From the NCBI GenBank assembly GCA_964512145.1, contig CAZEIM010000013.1, forward strand, positions 4,095-68,094: a stretch of 64,000 nt of DNA, written 5' to 3'. Numbering within the stretch: the first letter of the stretch is position 1; every line of letters begins with the position of its first letter. The notes under the pieces are model-generated. The model did not search any database. It was not told the origin of the DNA and worked only from the letters and a program-made list of their open reading frames with translations. Positions 55,219 through 62,448 of this stretch are shown piece after piece. Origin of the DNA: CAYOHR01 sp964512145. GTDB taxonomy: Bacteria; Bacteroidota; Bacteroidia; Flavobacteriales_G; JALEGO01. Made by a program: the position numbers and the translations under genes.

Positions 55219-58200
55219 TTATTCTTCCCCACTTAACAATATTACTTTTCCATATTTTTCGTAGGTTGTATTTGAAGGTTTATGAATAAATAATAATCTC
55301 CAAGAATATACTCCTTGTTCGCATAAGGTTTTGTTATTATATCCATCCCATTTATCTATTGGATTTTCAGAAGAGAAAACCACATCACCCCATCTTGTAA
55401 AGATAGAAAATGAGTAGTCGCTAATACTATCATACGTAGAAAATACTGGATGATAATAATCATTTGTTCCATTTTTATTTGGGGTAAAAGTATTAGGAAT
55501 ATATACATAGAAAGGTGGGTTAATATACGTGTTTCTACATATACTATCGATACACCCATCTTTACTATATACTTCTAAACAAAAGGTAAAGTTTAATTCC
55601 TCTTCAGAATAATCATAGGTAGGGTTTTTTTCAGAGGAATTAAAATTCCAATAAAAATATTCAGCATTTTCTGATAAATTTATGAATTCAAACTCTTGTT
55701 TTTGCTCGTGGTGAATAAAGTCGAAGTTTGCAACAGAATTTTGAAATACCTCTATAAATTGATATTCTGTTTTAGAATTTGAACATCCAAACTCATCTGT
55801 AATACTTAAAGAAACATTATAAAGTCCCGGACTAGAAAAGGTATGATTAACTGAATTACAAGAGTTAGTATTAATGCCCTCAATATTCCAAACACAAATA
55901 CTATTGGAAGTAGATGCAGAATTTTCAAATTCTACCTCTAACGGGGCACATCCTTGGTAATCATTAGCTTGTATATCTATAATGGGTAATGGGTGAATAT
56001 AAATTGGAAAAGATTGAGTATCTAAACATGAGTTCGGATTAATATAATATATCGTATGATTTCCTAATCCTGCACTTGTAGCATTAAATATTCCAGGATT
56101 GGGGTTAATAATTCCATTTCCATTCCAATATCCAGTTGCAAGTGTAGACAGTGTAATAGGTGGCGTATTTACACACATACTATCTATAAAAATGTGGATT
56201 GAATCTCTTGGTAAAATGATAATTTGTGTGGATTGTGTATCACCGCATAAATAGGGATAATAATAAGTAACAAAGTGTGAGCCTAAACCTGCCATAGTGG
56301 GACTAAATAACCCTGTTATTGGATTAATAATTCCATTTCCAGTCCATATTCCCCCTGAGTTTATGGATTGTAAAATAATATCATCTTCTCCTTCACAAAT
56401 ATTATCAGTCGGAATAATAGAGGCATTAAAGTTAGATTTCACAATTATTACAGTGGAGTCCGTTTCACCACAAACTCCTGGTGTGGTATAATAAATAGTG
56501 TGACTACCTTCCCCTGCAATATTTGGTGAGAATTCACCGGTAAGTGAATTAACAATCCCGTTACCAGCCCATATACCACCTGAATTTATAGCATTCATAT
56601 TAATTGAACTAGATAACTCACAAATAGAGTCTTCTGGAAGTATTGTAGCTTCTATTACATAATTACCACTTCCAATATTTACGGGTTGGTTATATACACA
56701 GTCATGGCTATCTTTAACAACAACCTGATAGTTTTGATTGCATAATCCATTAAATGTATTAGATGATTGGAATGTTAAACCATTATTTATACTGTATACA
56801 TAATTTCCCACGCCTCCACTCGCTGAAATTGATATATTACCATCACATGCATTGGGGCATATTTCATCTGTTGTTATAATATTTAATTGTAATTCAGTTG
56901 GTTCATTAACTGTAATCGTTGAAGTGCTTATACATCCGTTTGATTCGGTAACCGTAACTTCATAATTTCCTGCGCACAAACCTGTTGCTGTATCATTGGT
57001 TTGTATATTTGGGTCATTCCAAACAATAGAAACAGGATATGCAGCCCCTGTAATTTCAACCCAAGCACTTGCATCACATAAATTATAACAACTTACGTGA
57101 TGAATAACTTGAGCATTAATAACCGCTGACGTATTATTTAAAACATTTATATTTCCAATACTTACACAATTACTTTGATCAGTAACTTGAACTTGGTATG
57201 CACCAGGAGTTAAGTTTTGAGCACAATTAGTGGTTTGATTATTGAGATCATCCCAAAGATAAGTATACATTCCAGTGCCTCCAGAAGCTGTTACACAGGC
57301 TTCTCCATCGCTTTGATTACAGTTTGAATTTGTACTGCTTACATTTAAAATAATTTGGTCTGGTTGATTTATTATAACTGTATCAGAAGTTGAGCATCCA
57401 TTATTATCTACTACAGTAACTACATATGTTCCGGCACATAAGTTCGAAGCTGTGTCGTTTGTTTGCAAGGCAGGGTCATTCCATAAAATATTAAATGGAG
57501 ATTTTCCACCAGAAATATTAACTTCAGCTTTGCCATTACATTCTCCATAACAAGAAACGTTAGAAACTACATTTGAGTTTATTATTGGAGTAGGTTCATC
57601 TTCTACTTCAGTGCTATCTATTAATATACAATTGTTTTGATCTGTTATTGTAACATAATACCACCCAGAAAGGATATTATTTGCACAAATATTAGTTTGA
57701 GCAAGACCATCACTCCAAACATAACTATATGGTGCAATTCCACCATTTACTATAACACATGCAGATCCATTATTTTTACTACATGTACTGTTTGTGTATG
57801 AAATGCTTGACTGAAGAATATCCGGTTGTAATAATTCAATTGAATCAATAGTTATACATCCATTGGATTCCGTAACGGTAATATAATATTTACCTACACA
57901 TAAATTAAATGCAGTGTCATTTGTTTGATTATTTGGGTCACTCCATAATATATTGTAAGGAGGGACTCCACCAGTAATTATTGCATTTACCATTCCGTTA
58001 CAAGAATTATAGCATGAAATTTCTTCAATAATATTTAGCTGAGTAGTTGCTTTTGCATTATCCACAATTGAAATTGATGAGCTTTTTTCACAATTATTTG
58101 CATCAGTTACCGTTACGGAATAATTTCCGGAAGATATATTATAAGCACAATTTGTAGTTTGGTTGTTTGGATCGTTCCATGCGTATGAGTATCCGGGTGT

Positions 58201-58905
58201 TCCCCCGGAGACATTTATACATATTTCTCCATCCATTTGGCCACAATTAGAATTGACAGATGTACTACTAATTAATATTTCTGTAGGTTCAGATACAATA
58301 ATTGTGTCTATAGAAATACAACTGTTTTTATCTTCTACCGTAACAAAATATTGATTTGCACATAAGCCTATTGCCGTATCTGTATTTTGGTTAAGAGGGT
58401 CGTCCCAAGAATAATTAAATGGGGCAGTACCCCCTGTTATAGAAGCAGTAACTATACCATCACAAGAATTAAAACAACTTGTGTTTTGAATTAGATTCGC
58501 AGTAACTTCTGGTCCAACAATATTATATACATATATTGAATCGATAATAATACATTGATTAAAGTCTGTAACAGTAACATGATACATGCCTTCAAAAATA
58601 TTTAATGCACAAGCATTTGTTTGAGCATTTATATCGTCCCACAAATAATTATAAGGAGCTACACCACCTGAAATATTTACACAAGCACTTCCATTGCTAT
58701 AACCACAGGTACTACTATCTGAAGCTATATCTATTAAAAGTGAAGAGGGAGAACTAACAGTCCCTTGAGCTAAAGTGTTACATCCCATAGCATCTGTTAC
58801 AGTAACAGTATATGTTCCATTGCATAAATTTGTAGCAATACTAGTAGGTTGAGCTAAGGCATCACTCCAAGTATAGTTATAAGGGGGGGGTTCCGCCTGT
58901 TGCAA
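55219..58905 (-). CDS. SprB-repeat giant adhesin, C-terminal fragment with T9SS type B tail
   Basis: The 1228-residue frame holds nine complete SprB-like repeats of about 77 residues and most of a tenth (motifs GGxxPYxYxWxD, NLCxGxYxVTVTxxxGC). Three Ig-like repeats of the form GxWxGNGIxNPxTGxFSPxxAGxGxHxxYY follow (~780-950), then a PKD domain and a T9SS type B tail (YIPNTFTPNKNGTNDYY ... FSIFTRWG). It is surface-exported if expressed from the intact gene. Its apparent start at 58905 is not real: it begins inside a repeat, right after a run of eight G (58883-58890). With seven G the frame would join the 58877-60688 frame as GGTPPYNYTW. It is the 3' part of one gene spanning 55219-61520. Confidence 0.85.
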   Translation of the reverse strand: MQQAEPPPYNYTWSDALAQPTSIATNLCNGTYTVTVTDAMGCNTLAQGTVSSPSSLLIDIASDSSTCGYSNGSACVNISGGVAPYNYLWDDINAQTNACALNIFEGMYHVTVTDFNQCIIIDSIYVYNIVGPEVTANLIQNTSCFNSCDGIVTASITGGTAPFNYSWDDPLNQNTDTAIGLCANQYFVTVEDKNSCISIDTIIVSEPTEILISSTSVNSNCGQMDGEICINVSGGTPGYSYAWNDPNNQTTNCAYNISSGNYSVTVTDANNCEKSSSISIVDNAKATTQLNIIEEISCYNSCNGMVNAIITGGVPPYNILWSDPNNQTNDTAFNLCVGKYYITVTESNGCITIDSIELLQPDILQSSISYTNSTCSKNNGSACVIVNGGIAPYSYVWSDGLAQTNICANNILSGWYYVTITDQNNCILIDSTEVEDEPTPIINSNVVSNVSCYGECNGKAEVNISGGKSPFNILWNDPALQTNDTASNLCAGTYVVTVVDNNGCSTSDTVIINQPDQIILNVSSTNSNCNQSDGEACVTASGGTGMYTYLWDDLNNQTTNCAQNLTPGAYQVQVTDQSNCVSIGNINVLNNTSAVINAQVIHHVSCYNLCDASAWVEITGAAYPVSIVWNDPNIQTNDTATGLCAGNYEVTVTESNGCISTSTITVNEPTELQLNIITTDEICPNACDGNISISASGGVGNYVYSINNGLTFQSSNTFNGLCNQNYQVVVKDSHDCVYNQPVNIGSGNYVIEATILPEDSICELSSSINMNAINSGGIWAGNGIVNSLTGEFSPNIAGEGSHTIYYTTPGVCGETDSTVIIVKSNFNASIIPTDNICEGEDDIILQSINSGGIWTGNGIINPITGLFSPTMAGLGSHFVTYYYPYLCGDTQSTQIIILPRDSIHIFIDSMCVNTPPITLSTLATGYWNGNGIINPNPGIFNATSAGLGNHTIYYINPNSCLDTQSFPIYIHPLPIIDIQANDYQGCAPLEVEFENSASTSNSICVWNIEGINTNSCNSVNHTFSSPGLYNVSLSITDEFGCSNSKTEYQFIEVFQNSVANFDFIHHEQKQEFEFINLSENAEYFYWNFNSSEKNPTYDYSEEELNFTFCLEVYSKDGCIDSICRNTYINPPFYVYIPNTFTPNKNGTNDYYHPVFSTYDSISDYSFSIFTRWGDVVFSSENPIDKWDGYNNKTLCEQGVYSWRLLFIHKPSNTTYEKYGKVILLSGEE

Positions 58906-59890
58906 TAGCTTCTAAAGTACCATCGCATGAGTTAAAACATAAATTATTACTGGTGTTGAGTACATTTACAATAGCAGCGTTATTTGCATTTACAGTAACA
59001 GTAACTGTTTTGGAACAGTTGTTTTGATCTGTTATTTGAACTTCATAAATACCAGGTAATAATCCATTTGCACAATTGGCAGTTTGGGCATTTATATCAT
59101 TCCAAAGATATAAATAAGGAGGAGTTCCACCCGATACATAAACACATGCTTGACCATTTGGTGTATTACAATCTGCATTAATCGTTGATGTATTAATAGA
59201 AAAGCTATCGGGCTGGTTTAATTGAATCGTATCTGTTGCATAGCAGTTGTAAATGTCTGTAACCGTTATAATGTAATTTCCGGAACAAATGTTGTTGATT
59301 TGTTGATTTGTTTGAGATAGAGGATCATTCCAATTATAAATATAAGGGGCAGTACCACCATTTACGTTAACTGTTAAAATGCCATCGCAAGCATTGTAAC
59401 ATGAAATCTCTTGATTAATTGAAGCTTGAATAGTAGGTCCCGCAATATTTTCTAATATGAATGTATCGGAAATACTACAATTATTTTCGTCAAAAATCGT
59501 TAAGTAGTAATCTCCACTACCTAAATTACCTAAACATGTATCTGTACTTGCGAATCCAGTCCAATTAAAATAATACGGAGATGTTCCTCCAGAAACATTT
59601 GAAATACATATTTCACCGTTCTCTTGATTACATTTTTCATCTACAATACTTTCTGTAAATGATAAGGCAAGGGGGGATCCAATATTAACATTAGCTGTAG
59701 CAACACAACCTTGATTATCTGTAATAGAAACTGTGTAGCTACCGGGACATAAGTTTACAGCAGTACTACTTGTTTGTGGAGTTGGACCACTCCAATTATA
59801 GGAATATGGAGCAACACCTCCGGTGATATTAGCCGTAGCAATTCCATCACATGTATTAGAGCAACTTGCGTCTAAAAAGGAAGAAATATT
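56670..59890 (-). repeat. array of ~14 SprB-like repeats, ~230 bp each, in alternating A/B types
   Basis: Approximate limits. A-type units start with C-x3-C-[DN]-G (e.g. SCYNSCDG) and have LCxGxY; B-type units start with NxxC...GxAC and have TxxCAxN...GxY. The order is A-B-A-B through thirteen units, then a divergent A-like unit. Confidence 0.75.
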
Positions 59891-60688
59891 TGCAGTACCT
59901 CCTTGTGTTTGAGTTATGTTTATAGAGGCCGAATTTGTACAACCATTTGTAGTGTTTGTTACTGTTACAAAATATGTTCCAGGTAATGAAATGGCTGGAT
60001 CTTGCAAGTTTTGATTAGTTGTGTTAATATCAGGACCAGACCACTGGTACGAAACATTTGTAGCATTTGTTGATAAGTCAATAACTATTGAACCTGTGCA
60101 AGGCAATATTGGTGCATTAAGAGATATACTTGGAGGAATAATATTTTGGGTAATTGTAATGTCTGCAGTATCAAAGCAGGTAGTTGTTCCAAGACTGTTT
60201 TGTATTATAAGAGTATAATTACCACTTGTACTAGTATTAATATTTGGGGTGTTAGAATATGGAAAACCATTTAATAACCAATTATATTGAACTGAACCAC
60301 TTGGGATACTAATCCCAATAGAACTTAATGTTATTTGGGAATTATTACATGTAATCTCTGTAGATGGAAATGCGTCTATCTCTGCATCTGGCAAAACTTG
60401 AACGATATTGAACAATATAGTGCTATCACAATATGGTGGTATATTCGATGTGGCTATTTCGGTATTAAAACCTGGCCAGCAATAATTATTACCATTAATT
60501 TCAATACATTCATTTTCACATAAAAAAATAGTTCCTAGATTATTAATAATTGGAGGAAGTAGTGTTACCATTTGTTGTACTACACTATCGCATCCCTCAG
60601 GGGTCTTGAACGTTTTGCTTAACAAACCAGGAAAACAGTAATCATTTCCGTCTATCCAAGTTAAACACTCTCCAGAACAAATCTGCAC
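58877..60688 (-). CDS. SprB-repeat giant adhesin, middle fragment
   Basis: 603 residues in a frame of its own. It has no plausible start: the first in-frame candidate is GTG 60688 inside a domain, and no ATG or signal peptide lies upstream. It begins with Cys-rich segments (ICSGECLTWIDGNDYCFPG, LCENECIEINGNNYCWPG), then an Ig/PKD-like region and the first four complete SprB-type repeats (GGVAPYSYNWSG, GGTSPYYFNW, GGTAPYIYNW, GGTPPYLYLW), ending in the fifth (GGTPPL-stop) at the G8 tract. Upstream it should join the 60735-61520 frame by a one-base shift near 60735-60751. It is part of the one adhesin gene, 61520 to 55219. Confidence 0.8.
   Translation of the reverse strand: MQICSGECLTWIDGNDYCFPGLLSKTFKTPEGCDSVVQQMVTLLPPIINNLGTIFLCENECIEINGNNYCWPGFNTEIATSNIPPYCDSTILFNIVQVLPDAEIDAFPSTEITCNNSQITLSSIGISIPSGSVQYNWLLNGFPYSNTPNINTSTSGNYTLIIQNSLGTTTCFDTADITITQNIIPPSISLNAPILPCTGSIVIDLSTNATNVSYQWSGPDINTTNQNLQDPAISLPGTYFVTVTNTTNGCTNSASINITQTQGGTANISSFLDASCSNTCDGIATANITGGVAPYSYNWSGPTPQTSSTAVNLCPGSYTVSITDNQGCVATANVNIGSPLALSFTESIVDEKCNQENGEICISNVSGGTSPYYFNWTGFASTDTCLGNLGSGDYYLTIFDENNCSISDTFILENIAGPTIQASINQEISCYNACDGILTVNVNGGTAPYIYNWNDPLSQTNQQINNICSGNYIITVTDIYNCYATDTIQLNQPDSFSINTSTINADCNTPNGQACVYVSGGTPPYLYLWNDINAQTANCANGLLPGIYEVQITDQNNCSKTVTVTVNANNAAIVNVLNTSNNLCFNSCDGTLEAIATGGTPPL
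58883..58890 (-). other. eight-base G/C homopolymer at frameshift between adhesin fragments
   Basis: G8 on the plus strand (C8 in the gene). Seven bases would restore GGTPPYNYTWSD across the two frames; eight gives GGTPPL-stop. It is either a sequencing/assembly error or a slipped-strand phase-variation site. Confidence 0.75.
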
Positions 60689-60734
60689 GGGAGGTAAAAT
60701 TGTAGGAGGAATTATTGAAAAACTAGAGGTTACA

Positions 60735-61520
60735 TTAGATAAGTGGAATTATTTTAGGCAATATAGTTAAGCACGAAGGCACACCAACATTACATGCATT
60801 TTTAGGTGTTACACAAATTTGCCCAGCTGCATTTGCTCCAAATGTAATAGTGACAGATTCTCCAGATCCTGCGGGGAGAGTTTGAGGACCAGGACTCCCA
60901 TTAATTGTAGCCCCTGGAGGTATCGTCCAAGTATATTCACTTGCTCCGGCAACAGGAGATATAGTATACGTACCTTCTCCATTTGCACACATAATAGTTG
61001 GCCCGGTAATTGGCCCGGCATTTCCAACAGAAATATTTCCTGCGCCATAATTTACAGTAACTGTAAACCCACAAACGGCACCTGCCCATCCATCAATAGA
61101 AACATAATAAACATCACCCACAGTTAATCCATTTCCTGTTATTGTTTGAGAACTAGAAGGCCCACTAACCTGGCAGTCAACTACACTTAATGCATTACAT
61201 GTTCCGGAAAAAAGTACCGCTTGAATTCCGTCTCCACTAGAACAACCGGTAGAATTTATTGTTAAACTTACTGATGAGGATATTGCCATAAAGGCAAACC
61301 ACTGATTATTTTCAACAGACATGCCACAAACAGCGGGACCATCTGATGTGAAACTTCCCGAAGTTCCAGTGTAACCATCTATTTGACTTAAATCACATAA
61401 AACACATGCAGCTTGACAAAAATCAACGGGCGGTGGAGCTGGATTTCCGCAAGGAGGTTGAGCATTAATTTGTAATACTAAAAGAAAAAATATTATAATA
61501 TAAAAAAGTATTCCTCTCAT
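60735..61520 (-). CDS. SprB-repeat giant adhesin, N-terminal fragment with signal peptide
   Basis: 261 residues from ATG 61520. It starts with a signal peptide (~1-20, ending INAQP), then a Cys-rich beta domain (~30-160, CGMSVENNQWFAF to GFTVTVNYGAG) of the kind seen at the N-terminus of Bacteroidota adhesins, then a PKD/Ig-like domain (~165-255, ANGEGTYTISPVAGASEYTWTIPPGATI). It stops at TAA 60735 in mid-domain-linker, while the next frame is open upstream to 60751 without a start codon, so a one-base frameshift is likely. The promoter TTTG-N20-TAAATTTG (61558-61589) precedes it. As one gene the product would exceed 2000 residues. Confidence 0.82.
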   Translation of the reverse strand: MRGILFYIIIFFLLVLQINAQPPCGNPAPPPVDFCQAACVLCDLSQIDGYTGTSGSFTSDGPAVCGMSVENNQWFAFMAISSSVSLTINSTGCSSGDGIQAVLFSGTCNALSVVDCQVSGPSSSQTITGNGLTVGDVYYVSIDGWAGAVCGFTVTVNYGAGNISVGNAGPITGPTIMCANGEGTYTISPVAGASEYTWTIPPGATINGSPGPQTLPAGSGESVTITFGANAAGQICVTPKNACNVGVPSCLTILPKIIPLI

Positions 61521-61557
61521 TTTTATATTTTAAAGTTATATAAGTAGTTATTCATCT

Positions 61558-61589
61558 CAAATTTACGAAAAATAATAAGTTTTAACAAA
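61558..61589 (-). promoter_or_regulatory. promoter of the SprB-repeat adhesin gene
   Basis: On the minus strand TTTG (61586-61589) is followed after 20 bp by TAAATTTG (61558-61565), a full match to the Bacteroidota -33/-7 promoter pattern, 37 bp upstream of ATG 61520. Confidence 0.7.
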
Positions 61590-61614
61590 TATTTAATATT
61601 ATAATAATCCAAGT

Positions 61615-61905
61615 TTAATGTTGATAAAATACATATTGTACAATATTTGCACCCATTTTTAATGCTTTTATTCTTGTGTCTTCAGAATTTTTGTGTACAT
61701 CGTAATCTTCCCATCCATCCCCCAAATCACATTCATAGGTATATATACATACTAATCTTGAGTTTAAAATTAATCCATAAGCTTTTGGATCTTTACCATC
61801 ATGTTCATGAATTTTAGGCAATCCTTTGAAGGTGTATTTTTGATTAAATATTTCGTGATTAGAATTTAATTCGATAAAGTCAAGATCGGGGAATACTTTT
61901 TTCAT
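61615..61905 (-). CDS. DUF4159 domain protein, C-terminal part (split by gap)
   Basis: Begins right after the N-run with MKKVFPDLDFIELNSNHEIFN, then KGLPKIHEHDGKDPKAYGLILNSRLVCIYTYECDLGDGWED, the second half of the DUF4159 domain. The Met at 61905 is internal, not a start. With the part at 61926-62297 it makes one gene of roughly 230 residues. DUF4159 proteins are exported proteins of unknown function related to class I glutamine amidotransferase-like folds. Confidence 0.82.
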   Translation of the reverse strand: MKKVFPDLDFIELNSNHEIFNQKYTFKGLPKIHEHDGKDPKAYGLILNSRLVCIYTYECDLGDGWEDYDVHKNSEDTRIKALKMGANIVQYVFYQH

Positions 61906-61925
61906 NNNNNNNNNNNNNNNNNNNN
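61906..61925. other. assembly gap (20 N) inside the DUF4159 gene
   Basis: Twenty N between MDQYV and MKKVFP; the related family usually has only a few residues here, so little is missing. Confidence 0.98.
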
Positions 61926-62297
61926 TACATATTGATCCATTCCATAATTATCATCAATATGTAAAAATCCTCCACTTAAAAGATATTCTCTTAAGTTAAT
62001 GGCTTCTTCTGAACTAAAAATAATATTCCCATGTCCAGTCATATGTACAAAGGGTACGTTAAAAATATCTTTACTACCAACTTCAATAATTTTTTGTTCG
62101 GGATTAATATTTGTTTTTAAATTTTGATTACAAAATTTTATTAAATTATATAAGGATGTTTCTTTGTTAGCATACCAATCCCCTCCACCTCGATATTTTA
62201 ACAATCCTATTTCATAAGAAAAGTTGTTTTGTGTCACAACAGATTGTAACTTTATTACAAAACATAGCGTTAAAAGGAAGTGATTTTTAAATTGCAT
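61926..62297 (-). CDS. DUF4159 domain protein, N-terminal part (split by gap)
   Basis: Starts at ATG 62297 with a signal peptide (~1-22, ending VVTQN). It then has YEIGLLKYRGGGDWYAN and FVHMTGHGNIIFSSEEAINLREYLLSGGFLHIDDNYGMDQYV, the first half of DUF4159 including the HMTGHG and GGFLHIDDNYG motifs. The gene continues across the N-run into 61615-61905. It lies between two giant adhesin genes and is divergent from the 62449 gene. Confidence 0.85.
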
Positions 62298-62448
62298 ATG
62301 TTATATTATAATTATTTAAGACATTGATTTTTAGTATGTTCATTTTATTTTTTTTTAAATATAACCTTATTTTAGTCTTTTTTTATACTTTAATAAAAAA
62401 TTTAATATCTCTATTTTTCCGTTATTGTTATAATAATACATTCTATCT

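Noticed and set aside
56670..59890. CRISPR-like repeat array
   Set aside because: The repeats are ~230 bp, in frame and diverged at nucleotide level; they encode protein domains.
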